A stretch of 64,000 bases of DNA from PHBD01 sp964578535 (lineage in GTDB: Bacteria; Desulfobacterota; Syntrophia; Syntrophales; PHBD01): the NCBI GenBank assembly GCA_964578535.1, contig CAZODI010000001.1, forward strand, positions 124,001 to 188,000, read 5' to 3'. A program made the translations under genes and the position numbers. This document shows positions 27,144 through 35,237 of this stretch, piece by piece. The notes under the pieces are model-generated. The model did not search any database and was not told where the DNA came from. It saw nothing but the letters and a program-made list of their open reading frames with translations. Every line of letters starts with the position of its first letter. The stretch's first letter is position 1.

Positions 27144-29236
27144 TTTTCCGCCGCTTCTTTCTCCTTCTTCGCCTCGGCGATCACCTTCTCGGCGATCTGC
27201 GCCGGGACTTCCTCGTAGTGGGAGAACTCGTAGGTGAAGGTTCCCCGGCCGCTCGTCATGGAGCGCAGGTCCGGGGCGTATTTCAGGATCTCCGCCAGCG
27301 GGATGCTGGCCTTGACGATCTGGTTCGATCCCTTCGAGTCCATGCCGAGGACGCGGCCCCGGCGGGAGTTCAGGTCGCCGATGATGTCGCCCATGTACTC
27401 GTCGGGGATCTCGATGTCGATGTTGACGATGGGTTCCAGCAGGGTGGGCTGGCATTCCAGGACGGCCTTCTTGAAGCCCATGGACCCGGCGATCTTGAAG
27501 GCCATTTCCGACGAGTCCACCGTGTGGTACGAGCCGTCCACGAGGGCGACCTTCAAATCCACCGTCGGATAGCCTGCCAGGACCCCTTCCTCCATCGCCT
27601 CCACGATGCCCTTTTCCACGGCCGGCCGGTACTGCTGGGGAACGACGCCGCCGACGATCTTGTCGGCAAACTCAAAGCCGCCGCCCCGGGGAAGGGGCTC
27701 CACGTCCAGCCAGACGTCGCCGAACTGGCCCCGCCCGCCGGACTGCTTCTTGTACCGTCCCTGGATGCCCATCTTCGCCTTCTTGATGGTTTCCTTGTAG
27801 GGGACCTTGGGCGTCTTGAGGTTCACTTCGACGCCGAACTTCCGCTTCATCTTCTCGACGGTGACCTCGATGTGGACCTGGCCGGTCCCGGAGAGGATCA
27901 TCTCTTTGGTCTGCTCGTCGCGCCGGTAGGTCAGGGTCGGGTCTTCTTCGATGAGCCGGTTGATGGACGAGACGATCTTTTCCTCGTCGCCCCGGGAGCG
28001 GGGCTCGATGGCAAAGGACATGACCGCTGCCGGCGTCGGAATCCGCGGCAGAACGATGGGAGCCTTCTCGAAGCAGAGCGTATCTCCCGTCAGGGTTTCC
28101 TTGAGCTTCGCAACGGCTGCGATGTCGCCCGGAACCAGGGGATCATCCGTGGGTTTCTGGATCTTGCCTTCGAGGAAGAAGATGTTTCCGAACCGCTCCG
28201 TGGTCTTGTGGGTCGGGTTGAAGAACGTGGCGTCGGAGGTCACCGTGCCCGAGTAGACGCGGAAGATGGTTACCCGGCCGGCGTAGGGATCGGCGATGGT
28301 CTTGAACACACGGGCCGCGAAGGGGGCCGAGGGATCGGGAAGCCTTTCCTCCAGTTCCTCCGTCCCGGGTTTCGTGCCCGTGACGGCGCCCCGGTCCACC
28401 GGGGAGGGGAACAGCCGGACCATCAGGTCCATCACGAGGGAGGTGCCGATGTTCTTGAGGGCGGACGTGCAGACGACCGGGACCACGGAACCCGAGAGCA
28501 CGCCTTTCCGCAGCCCCTGCTGGAGCTCTTCGGCGCTGAGCTCTCCCGATTCCAGGTACTTGTCCATCAGGGTTTCGTCCGTTTCGGCGATGTCCTCGAC
28601 CATGGTGCCCCGGTATTTTTCCACCTGGGCGGCCAGGTCGGCGGGGATGTCCGCCGGCTTGAAGGTGCCTTTCCCTTCGTCGAAGAGGAAGGCCTTTCCC
28701 GCCACCAGGTCCACCACACCCTTGAATTCGGCCTCCTTGCCGATGGGCAGCATCAGGGGGGTGACCTTCCGGCCGAGCTTGGCCCCGATGCTCTCGACGG
28801 CCTTCCCGAAATCCGCCCGCTCGCGATCCAGCCGGTTGATGACGGCGATCCGGGGCAGTGTATAGGAATCGGCGGCTTCCCAGGCCTTGATCGTCTGAAA
28901 CTCGACGCCGCTGACGGCGTCGACGACCACGAGAACCGCATCGGCGTGGGCCAGGCAGCCCATCATGTCGTAGGCAAAATTGGAGTCTCCCGGGGAGTCG
29001 AGCAGATTCACCTTGTGCTTGTCCCACTCGAAAAAATTCACCGCGGTGTTGATGGAGCTGCGCCGTTTGTGCTCCTCCGGCTCGAAGTCCATCGATGAGC
29101 TTCCGTCGTCCACGCGGCCGAGGCGCTCCGTCTTGCCGGAAACGAACAGGAAAGACTCGCACAGCGTCGTCTTGCCCGTTCCTCCGTGACCTGCAACGGC
29201 AACGTTCCTCAAGGCTTGTGACTCGTATTTTGCCAT
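27140..29236 (-). CDS. Elongation factor G-like GTPase (variant paralogue)
   Basis: The full five-domain EF-G layout is present over 698 residues. The G1 loop is AGHGGTGKTTL, G4 is NRLD rather than NKxD and switch II is DSPGDSNF. In canonical EF-G this reads DTPGHVDF, and its His positions the attacking water. Domain IV has GRYKKQSGGRGQFGDVWLDV and the C-terminus GRGTFTYEFSHYEEVP. It therefore belongs to the EF-G2-like paralogues often present beside the true fusA, not to the str-operon factor, which would be near rpsL/rpsG. AAGGAGC precedes ATG 29236. Confidence 0.88.
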   Translation of the reverse strand: MAKYESQALRNVAVAGHGGTGKTTLCESFLFVSGKTERLGRVDDGSSSMDFEPEEHKRRSSINTAVNFFEWDKHKVNLLDSPGDSNFAYDMMGCLAHADAVLVVVDAVSGVEFQTIKAWEAADSYTLPRIAVINRLDRERADFGKAVESIGAKLGRKVTPLMLPIGKEAEFKGVVDLVAGKAFLFDEGKGTFKPADIPADLAAQVEKYRGTMVEDIAETDETLMDKYLESGELSAEELQQGLRKGVLSGSVVPVVCTSALKNIGTSLVMDLMVRLFPSPVDRGAVTGTKPGTEELEERLPDPSAPFAARVFKTIADPYAGRVTIFRVYSGTVTSDATFFNPTHKTTERFGNIFFLEGKIQKPTDDPLVPGDIAAVAKLKETLTGDTLCFEKAPIVLPRIPTPAAVMSFAIEPRSRGDEEKIVSSINRLIEEDPTLTYRRDEQTKEMILSGTGQVHIEVTVEKMKRKFGVEVNLKTPKVPYKETIKKAKMGIQGRYKKQSGGRGQFGDVWLDVEPLPRGGGFEFADKIVGGVVPQQYRPAVEKGIVEAMEEGVLAGYPTVDLKVALVDGSYHTVDSSEMAFKIAGSMGFKKAVLECQPTLLEPIVNIDIEIPDEYMGDIIGDLNSRRGRVLGMDSKGSNQIVKASIPLAEILKYAPDLRSMTSGRGTFTYEFSHYEEVPAQIAEKVIAEAKKEKEAAEK

Positions 29237-29284
29237 GGTTGCTCCTTTCAGATTCAATGGAAGGGTCCTGTCCGAAGACCCTGG

Positions 29285-29314
29285 TGTTTAGCCAAGATCG
29301 GCGCGCCAAGTCAA
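29285..29314 (-). promoter_or_regulatory. Candidate promoter of the EF-G-like gene
   Basis: On the minus strand, TTGACT (29309-29314) and TAAACA (29285-29290) are 18 nt apart, about 50 bp before ATG 29236. The -10 box is weak. Confidence 0.35.
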
Positions 29315-29347
29315 GACAATTTTCGGCATCGGAGAGGGAAGGGAACA

Positions 29348-29375
29348 TTGACAATTTGACGCTGCGGCTTATGTT
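29348..29375 (+). promoter_or_regulatory. Candidate sigma-70 promoter of the ferritin gene
   Basis: A perfect TTGACA (29348-29353) is followed after 16 nt by TATGTT (29370-29375), 74 bp before the ferritin ATG. No Fur box was recognised. Confidence 0.5.
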
Positions 29376-29448
29376 TATTCGACAAGGGAAAATGAGGCGG
29401 AAACCATTTGTCCCGGACGGTCCGGAAACGAGAAAAGGAGGCACGGCG

Positions 29449-29985
29449 ATGATCGGAAAGAAAGTTCACCAGGCAATGAATGAGCAGATCCGTCACGAAT
29501 TGGAGTCCTATTATATCTATCTGTCCATGGCTGCCTGGTTCCACGCGCAGAACCTGGACGGGATGGCCCACTGGATGCGTTGCCAGGCCCACGAGGAGAT
29601 GATCCACGCGATGAAGTTCATGGACCACATCCTGGATCGCGGCGGAGCGGTGAAGCTTCAGGACCTCAAGCAGATCAAGACGTCCTGGAACTCCGTCCCG
29701 GAGATCTGGCAGGATACCCTGGCCCATGAGCAGTTCATCACCGGCAAGATCCACGGGATCGTCAAGACAGCCCGGGCGGAAAGCGATTACGCCTCCGACA
29801 CGCTTCTGAACTGGTTCACGAAGGAGCAGGTGGAGGAGGAGGCGACGGCGGAGAAGATCCTCCGGCAGATCGAAATGATCGGTCACACGAAGGAGGGGTT
29901 GTTCATGCTGGACAAGGAACTGGGAGCGAGAATGTTTCCGGCCGGCTCCCCGCTGGACCCGGCTGCGTACAACCTGGCGACCTGA
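29449..29985 (+). CDS. ftnA: Ferritin
   Basis: This 178-residue non-haem ferritin forms a cytoplasmic iron-storage shell. HELESYYIYLSMAAWFHAQN in helix A and CQAHEEMIHAMKFMDHI in helix B provide the Glu and His ligands of the ferroxidase centre. AHEQFITGKIHGIVKTA and EQVEEEATAEKILRQIEMIG are helices C and D. AAAGGAGG precedes ATG 29449. The gene is monocistronic, with its own promoter and a strong terminator immediately downstream. Confidence 0.95.
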   Translation: MIGKKVHQAMNEQIRHELESYYIYLSMAAWFHAQNLDGMAHWMRCQAHEEMIHAMKFMDHILDRGGAVKLQDLKQIKTSWNSVPEIWQDTLAHEQFITGKIHGIVKTARAESDYASDTLLNWFTKEQVEEEATAEKILRQIEMIGHTKEGLFMLDKELGARMFPAGSPLDPAAYNLAT

Positions 29986-30011
29986 ACGGGCAAAGTGCCA
30001 CACGGCAATGA

Positions 30012-30054
30012 GGGGGGCGGATTTCCGATCCGTCCCCCTTCCTTTGTTTTTTCC
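30012..30054 (+). terminator. Rho-independent terminator after ferritin (palindrome family)
   Basis: GGGGGGCGGAT (30012-30022) pairs with ATCCGTCCCCC (30028-30038) over 11 bp with a 5-nt loop, then TTCCTTTGTTTTTT. The stem core matches those at 30544 and 45161. Confidence 0.85.
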
Positions 30055-30122
30055 CTTTTTTAGAAAATCAGATGTGGATGGGGGGCCGGCATGTGGGAGA
30101 TGGGCTTCCCTCGCGCTCAGGA

Positions 30123-30241
30123 GCGTTTTTTCGACCCTGCAGCGTCTCGCTCCGCTGCAAAGTCATAACTCGCGCCTGGCGGCGCTCAGACAGATGACTT
30201 TGCGGGCGCTTCGCTGCGACGGCAGGGTGCCCCGAAAAAGC
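30123..30241. repeat. MITE-like nested inverted repeat (119 bp)
   Basis: The ends are inverted copies: GCGTTTTTTCGACCCTGC (30123-30140) and GCAGGGTGCCCCGAAAAAGC (30222-30241). Inside, a perfect 10-bp pair GCAAAGTCAT (30157-30166)/ATGACTTTGC (30194-30203) forms a second stem. There is no coding capacity. The form is that of a small non-autonomous element or structured intergenic repeat; no target duplication was identified. Confidence 0.55.
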
Positions 30242-30349
30242 CGCTATTCGCGCTCCGGGAAGCCCCTCCTCCCGGACCAACGTTCGCGGGGGCGCGACCG
30301 GGGGTTCCCAGAGGAGCGATCAGGACGCCCTTGTGGGAGCAGTTGGCGG

Positions 30350-30469
30350 GCTGTTCAAAAACGACCGGATGCAAGGCCCCCGAAATCCTGAGCCATGAGT
30401 CGTACCCTTTTCGGTACGTCGAATGGCGAAGGATGAGGGAAACGCCGCAGACGGGTGTTTTTCAACAGC
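30350..30469. repeat. MITE-like element with 13-bp terminal inverted repeats (120 bp)
   Basis: GCTGTTCAAAAAC (30350-30362) and GTTTTTCAACAGC (30457-30469) are terminal inverted repeats with one mismatch. The centre holds a CGTACC/GGTACG hairpin (30401-30418). Short palindromic intergenic repeats with GCTGTTNAAAAAC ends resemble dispersed repeats I associate with deltaproteobacterial genomes; that recollection needs a genome search. No gene lies inside. Confidence 0.6.
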
Positions 30470-30543
30470 TCGTCCGGAAACGTTTCCGCGACGGCGGCCG
30501 CCCCCGTGGCAGCCCCCGTGCCCTGATGCGAAGTCAAAGAAAA

Positions 30544-30574
30544 TAGGGGGGCGGATTCGAAATCCGTCCCCCTA
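30544..30574. terminator. Palindromic terminator downstream of the phosphomannomutase gene
   Basis: TAGGGGGGCGGATT (30544-30557) pairs with AATCCGTCCCCCTA (30561-30574), a 14-bp stem with a 3-nt loop. On the minus strand it is followed by TTTTCTTTG, which suits termination of the gene ending at 30608. Confidence 0.75.
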
Positions 30575-30607
30575 TCCATTCTGGACCTGTTTTCCTGTGA
30601 AGCGACG

Positions 30608-31963
30608 TCAGGAAATCGTCCGCTTCACTTCTGCGAGCGTTCCCTCGACGAGGCTGCGGATTTCCCGGAGGCGGTCCTCTGTCACCGCCTCAAAGCGCAG
30701 GACGAGGACCGGCTGGGTGTTGGAGGCGCGGATCAGGCCCCAGCCGTCGGGAAAGGGGATGCGCACGCCGTCGATGTCGATGATCTTGTGCGTCCTGGAA
30801 AAACGGGCCTTCACCTCCTCGACGACCCGGAACTTCAGCTCGTCCGGGCAGTCCACACGGATCTCCGGCGTGGTGAAGGTTTTTGGAACGTCCGCCAGCA
30901 GGGCGCTCAGGGTGACATCGGAGGAGGAGACGATTTCCAGGAGGCGGACCGCCGCGTAGATCGCATCGTCGTACCCGAAGTAGCGGTCTGCAAAAAACAG
31001 GTGGCCGCTCATCTCCCCGGCCAGGACGGCGTTTTCTTCCTTCATTTTCCCCTTGATCAGGGAATGGCCGGCCTTCCACATGATGGGCCGCCCGCCGTGC
31101 CGGGCGATGTCGTCGTAAAGGTTCTGGGAGCACTTCACCTCGCCGATGATCGCCGCGCCGGGACGCTCCTTGAGGATGAACCGGGAAAACAGGAGCAGAA
31201 GCTCGTCGCCCCAGAGAATACGCCCCTCGTCGGTGACGGCTCCGATGCGGTCGGCGTCCCCGTCGAAGGCGATGCCGAGATCGGCTCCTTCCTTCTTTAC
31301 AAGGGCGATCAGGTCCTTCAGGTTTTCCGGCACCGTCGGATCGGGAAAATGGTTCGGGAATCGGCCGTCGGGCTCGCAGTAGATATCGGTGACACGGCAG
31401 CCCAGGCGCCGGAACAGGGGCAGGACGAAGAGGCCGCCGACCCCGTTTCCCCCGTCGACGACGACGGAGATACCCTTCCGGACCGCTACGTTCCCGAACA
31501 GAAGGTCCTCGTAAGCGCCCGAGACATCCTGAGTCGTCATGCGGCCCTCACCCCGTTCATAGCGGCCCTTCTCCATGATCCGGCGGACTTCCTGGATGTC
31601 GTCGCCATAGATCGTGTCGGGACCGATGCAGATTTTGAAACCGTTGAATTCCGGAGGGTTGTGGCTTCCGGTGACCATGACGCCGCCGTCCGTTTCCAGG
31701 TGGCGGATGGAGTAATAGAGAACGGGCGTCGCGCACATGCCCACGTCGATGACGTCGATGCCGGTGCTCCGGAGACCCCGGGCCATCTCCCCGGCGTAGG
31801 ATTCGGAGCTGAGCCGGCAGTCCCGGCCCAGGGTCATGGTCCGGACTCCCCGCTGCCGGGCGTAGGTTCCGATGGCCTGCCCGAGTTCCCGGACGAAATC
31901 GGGATTCAGGTCCCTGTCCACCAGGCCCCTGACGTCGTATTCCCGGAAAATCTCTGGGTTCAT
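30608..31963 (-). CDS. Phosphomannomutase/phosphoglucomutase (AlgC/ManB type)
   Basis: This alpha-D-phosphohexomutase has the active-site phosphoserine loop MVTGSHNPPEFNGFK, the Mg2+ loop FDGDADRIGAV, the sugar-specificity loop GEMSGHLFF and the phosphate-binding RASNTQPVLVLRFE at the C-terminus. FREYDVRGLVDRDL begins domain 1. The length is 451 residues from ATG 31963, with AAGGAGG nine bases before it; a longer frame exists upstream but is not conserved. The enzyme interconverts hexose 1- and 6-phosphates for GDP-mannose or glucose-based surface polysaccharides. Confidence 0.93.
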   Translation of the reverse strand: MNPEIFREYDVRGLVDRDLNPDFVRELGQAIGTYARQRGVRTMTLGRDCRLSSESYAGEMARGLRSTGIDVIDVGMCATPVLYYSIRHLETDGGVMVTGSHNPPEFNGFKICIGPDTIYGDDIQEVRRIMEKGRYERGEGRMTTQDVSGAYEDLLFGNVAVRKGISVVVDGGNGVGGLFVLPLFRRLGCRVTDIYCEPDGRFPNHFPDPTVPENLKDLIALVKKEGADLGIAFDGDADRIGAVTDEGRILWGDELLLLFSRFILKERPGAAIIGEVKCSQNLYDDIARHGGRPIMWKAGHSLIKGKMKEENAVLAGEMSGHLFFADRYFGYDDAIYAAVRLLEIVSSSDVTLSALLADVPKTFTTPEIRVDCPDELKFRVVEEVKARFSRTHKIIDIDGVRIPFPDGWGLIRASNTQPVLVLRFEAVTEDRLREIRSLVEGTLAEVKRTIS

Positions 31964-32168
31964 GATGGCCTCCTTGTTGATTCGGCGGGTTATGGAAGGC
32001 GGCCTCCCCGGCAAGCTGCGGGGAAGCACGTGCAGTACATTGAAAGTACGGCGTTCTATGTTAAAAAGGGCGGCCCTGTCAAGAAGGATTTGAGGGCCGA
32101 TAGACCTTGACAACGGCAGGTGAATCCATTAGCGTAGCGCCCCTAAACGGTACTGGCTGGAGTGCATC

Positions 32169-32579
32169 ATGATCGGTGTTCTGATTACAACCCATGGCGA
32201 TCTTGGCAAGGAGCTGATCAAGGCCGCGGAAATGATCAAAGGTCCCATGAAGGGCGTCCTCCACATTCCCATCGACCAGAGCAAGGGCGTCGAAGAGATC
32301 AAAAAGGAAATCAGCACCGCCATCAAGAAGCTCGACCAGGGCAATGGGGTCCTCATCATGACGGACCTCTTCGGCGGAACGCCTTCCAACATTTCCCTTT
32401 CCTTCATGAAGGACGGGAAGATCGAGGTCGTCACCGGCGTCAATCTCCCCATGATGCTGAAGCTCGCCGATGTCCGCGAGACCATGAACCTGAAGGACTT
32501 CTCCTGCTTCATCAAGGATTACGGACGGAACAACATCTCCCTCGCCAGCGAGATCCTCAACAGGAAGGTCGGCACATGA
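32169..32579 (+). CDS. PTS EIIA component, mannose family
   Basis: The 136-residue protein begins GVLITTHGDLGKELIKAAE, with the phosphorylatable His9. LIMTDLFGGTPSN and the VTGVNLPMMLKLAD segment are EIIA-Man signatures. EIIA receives phosphate from HPr and passes it to EIIB. It is the first gene of a IIA-IIB-IIC cluster; a TTGACA at 32107-32112 with a poor -10 is the only promoter-like sequence. In deltaproteobacteria such PTS parts are often regulatory rather than for sugar uptake. Confidence 0.92.
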   Translation: MIGVLITTHGDLGKELIKAAEMIKGPMKGVLHIPIDQSKGVEEIKKEISTAIKKLDQGNGVLIMTDLFGGTPSNISLSFMKDGKIEVVTGVNLPMMLKLADVRETMNLKDFSCFIKDYGRNNISLASEILNRKVGT

Positions 32580-32592
32580 CGGGTTCCCGGAC

Positions 32593-33081
32593 ATGGACAT
32601 CGCCCTGGTGAGAATCGACAACCGTCTGGTCCACGGCCAGATCATCGAGGCATGGGTTCCCTATGCCAGGGCCAACTGCATCATCGTTGTCGACGACCAC
32701 GTGGCGAGCGACTTTTTCCGGGAGACCGTCATCAAGATGTCCGTCCCCCGGGAAATCGAGACCCTGATCAGCAGCGTCGACGAGTTTCCGACCAACATCC
32801 GGAGCATCGAGAGAAAAGGCCGCAAGGCCATCATCCTCTTCTCATCCATGAAGGATGCCCTGCGGGCGTATCGGGGCGGATTTCACTTCGACCGCCTGAA
32901 CATCGGGAACATCCACAACGAGGAGTGCATCCAGCAGTGCGCTCCCTCGGTCCTGCTGGGGGAAGAGGACATCAGCGCCATTCGGGAGCTGGTGAAGGAC
33001 GGCGTCCACGTGGACGTCCGCCGCGTCCCGCGGGAGAAACCCGTTGACCTCCGGGACGTCCTCGGCGACGAGGTCCGATAG
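32593..33081 (+). CDS. PTS EIIB component, mannose/sorbose family
   Basis: The 162-residue protein starts LVRIDNRLVHGQIIEAWVPY, with the active-site His14 in RLVHGQ, which takes phosphate from EIIA and gives it to the incoming sugar. NIGNIHNEECIQQCAPSVLL is the later conserved block of the family. It lies 13 bp after the EIIA gene and is followed 41 bp later by EIIC. No odd residues were noted. Confidence 0.92.
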   Translation: MDIALVRIDNRLVHGQIIEAWVPYARANCIIVVDDHVASDFFRETVIKMSVPREIETLISSVDEFPTNIRSIERKGRKAIILFSSMKDALRAYRGGFHFDRLNIGNIHNEECIQQCAPSVLLGEEDISAIRELVKDGVHVDVRRVPREKPVDLRDVLGDEVR

Positions 33082-33122
33082 CGCCGTCCCGACCGCCCCG
33101 AGGACACCCGCCGGAGGGACCC

Positions 33123-33821
33123 GTGCACTGGAAAATCCTTGTCATTGCCGCAGCCGGAGGGTTGATGTGCCTGGACCGGGTCGTACTCCAGGCCATGATC
33201 TCCCGCCCCGTCGTGGCAGGGACCCTTACGGGCTGGATGCTGGGGGATCCGGCGACGGGACTGCTCGTGGGAGCCCTGATCGAGCTGTTCTGGATCGACC
33301 ACCTGCCCATCGGGACCTACATTCCCCCCAACGAAACCATCGTGACCGTTCTTGCCGTTTCCGCCGCGGCCCTGAACAGCCCGGGCCTGTCCGGGAACGT
33401 TCCCAGGGAGGCCGTCGCCCTTTCCCTTTTGTTGTTTCTGCCCGTTGCCCACCTCGCCCAGAAGGGGGAGCAGGTTCTCGTCATGTTGAACGAGCGCCTG
33501 GCGCGGCAGGCCGTTGCGGCCGGTGAGGCGGGCGATCTCGGGGCCGTCTCCCGGTTGCACGTACGGGCGATCGGCCGCTACTGGCTGTCGTCGGCGGGGC
33601 TGCTGGCCGTCCTTTTGGCGGTTGGCGTCCCTCTCCTGGGCTGGCTTCTGGAGCATCTATCCCATTCGGTCCGCATGGCCCTGCAGCTGACGTATTTCAT
33701 GTTTCCCGTCGTGGGAATCGCCGCCGCCCTGAAGGCCTTTTCCCAGAAGAGGGCGCTGCACGTATTCTGCGGCGTGTACCTGGCGGCCGTTTTCTTCCTT
33801 GAGCTGTTCCAGGGATCATGA
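33123..33821 (+). CDS. PTS EIIC component, mannose/sorbose family
   Basis: This integral membrane protein of 232 residues has about six hydrophobic segments. GGLMCLDRVVLQAMISRPVV and GLLVGALIELFWIDHLPIG followed by YIPPNE match the EII-Sor/Man IIC family. In complete transporters IIC forms the membrane sugar channel with IID; no IID gene follows, because the next gene is rimI. The cluster is therefore an incomplete permease or depends on a distant IID. The GTG at 33123 follows CCGGAGGG. Confidence 0.85.
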   Translation: MHWKILVIAAAGGLMCLDRVVLQAMISRPVVAGTLTGWMLGDPATGLLVGALIELFWIDHLPIGTYIPPNETIVTVLAVSAAALNSPGLSGNVPREAVALSLLLFLPVAHLAQKGEQVLVMLNERLARQAVAAGEAGDLGAVSRLHVRAIGRYWLSSAGLLAVLLAVGVPLLGWLLEHLSHSVRMALQLTYFMFPVVGIAAALKAFSQKRALHVFCGVYLAAVFFLELFQGS

Positions 33822-33834
33822 CCCGGAGTCCCGG

Positions 33835-34293
33835 ATGAGCCCGTCCATCGAACTTTCCCCGGTGACGGAAGCGGACCTGGAGGAGATCCTGGCCATCGAG
33901 CGGGCCTCCTTTCCGACCCCCTGGTCCCGGGAGCTGTTCCTGCGGGAGCTGGACCTGGCCATCTCCAGGAGTCTTGCGGCGCGGGAGACGGGAAGACCGG
34001 GGGCCGTCTGCGGGTATTTGTTCTTCTGGTTCGTGGCCGGCGAGGGACAGCTGCAGCGGATCGCCGTGCGGCAGGACCTCCGGCGCGCCGGCATCGCCGA
34101 CTGCCTCATGAAGGGAATGCTGGATCTGTGCACCCGGGAGGACGTGGCGCGGGTGGTTCTGGAGGTGCGGAGAAGCAACGCGGCGGCCATCGGGCTGTAC
34201 CGGAAATGGGGGTTTCAACGCACCGGCACCCGGCGCGGCTATTATCCCGAAACCGGCGAAGACGCGCTGCTCATGGAGTGGAATGCTCCGTGA
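33835..34293 (+). CDS. rimI: RimI-type ribosomal-protein alanine N-acetyltransferase
   Basis: The GNAT fold is clear: LAIERASFPTPWSRELFLRE near the start, IAVRQDLRRAGIADCLM (acetyl-CoA pyrophosphate loop) and VRRSNAAAIGLYRKWGFQ followed by GTRRGYYPETGEDALLM, the RimI C-terminal signature. It acetylates the N-terminal Ala of ribosomal protein S18 in E. coli; the substrate here is inferred. It follows the PTS IIC gene by 13 bp and precedes pyrK. Confidence 0.88.
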   Translation: MSPSIELSPVTEADLEEILAIERASFPTPWSRELFLRELDLAISRSLAARETGRPGAVCGYLFFWFVAGEGQLQRIAVRQDLRRAGIADCLMKGMLDLCTREDVARVVLEVRRSNAAAIGLYRKWGFQRTGTRRGYYPETGEDALLMEWNAP

Positions 34294-34397
34294 CGGGGAG
34301 CGGGCCGGAATTGTCGTTGCAATTGCCGGTCTCCTGTGAGAAAAGAGACGGGACCATTCAAGCATTCAGGATCGTTCAAGAAATCGAATTGGGAATC

Positions 34398-35237
34398 ATG
34401 GCGGACCAGGCGAAGCAGGGAATGGAGCGAAATGTCGAGGGAGTGGTGCTGTCGAATCGCGAGACAACGCCCGGCCATTTCCACATGGTCCTGGGGCTCC
34501 CGATTCCCATCGCCGACCCCGTTCCGGGCCAGTTCGTCATGGTGCGGATGCACGACCGGTCGGACCCCCTCCTGGCCCGGCCCCTCGGAATCTACGGCTT
34601 CTCGCGGCGCAGGGGGGAGGCCCGCCTGGAGCTTCTCTACCGGGTGGCCGGGAAGGGTACGGCCCTCCTCTCAGGCCTCCCGACGGGCCGGGTGCTGCAG
34701 GTCCTGGGCCCACTGGGCCGCGGCTTCCGCATGGTCCCGGAACTCCGGACCATCGTGCTTGTCTCCGGCGGCATCGGCATCGCTCCCCTGACCTTCCTGG
34801 CGGAGCATTACCGGGGACTCCCGGACGGGGCGGAAAGAGAGATTGTCTGCTACGCCGGCGCCCGCTGCGCCGACGCCCTCGTCGGGCTGGAGCGGATGGA
34901 GGCGCTGTGCTCGCGCGTGGTCGTCACCACGGACGACGGCACCTGCGGTTCATGCGGCATCGTGACGGACCCCCTCGGCCTGGATCTGCCCTCGTTCCGT
35001 CCCGAAGAGGCGGCCCTCTACGCCTGCGGTCCCCGGCCGATGCTGTTGTGCCTGGCGGACATGCTCCGGGACTCGCCGGTTCCGTGCCAGGTATCCGTGG
35101 AGGAGCGCATGGCCTGCGGGCTCGGGGCATGCCTGGGCTGCGCCGTCGCGGTCCGCGGCCGGGACAATGCCTTGTCATACGTGCGGGTCTGCAGGGAAGG
35201 ACCGGTTTTCGACATCCATGAACTCGACTGGCAATAG
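34398..35237 (+). CDS. pyrK: Dihydroorotate dehydrogenase B electron-transfer subunit PyrK
   Basis: PyrK passes electrons from PyrD to NAD+ through FAD and a 2Fe-2S cluster. The ferredoxin-reductase fold has PGQFVMVRMHD and LLARPLGIYGFSR (FAD), GGIGIAPLTFLAEHY (NAD), and the C-terminal Cys cluster ACGLGACLGCAV followed by a fourth Cys at RVCREG. ATG 34398 gives 279 residues; ATG 34422 is an alternative. The stop lies 20 bases inside pyrD, so the genes are coupled. Confidence 0.93.
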   Translation: MADQAKQGMERNVEGVVLSNRETTPGHFHMVLGLPIPIADPVPGQFVMVRMHDRSDPLLARPLGIYGFSRRRGEARLELLYRVAGKGTALLSGLPTGRVLQVLGPLGRGFRMVPELRTIVLVSGGIGIAPLTFLAEHYRGLPDGAEREIVCYAGARCADALVGLERMEALCSRVVVTTDDGTCGSCGIVTDPLGLDLPSFRPEEAALYACGPRPMLLCLADMLRDSPVPCQVSVEERMACGLGACLGCAVAVRGRDNALSYVRVCREGPVFDIHELDWQ

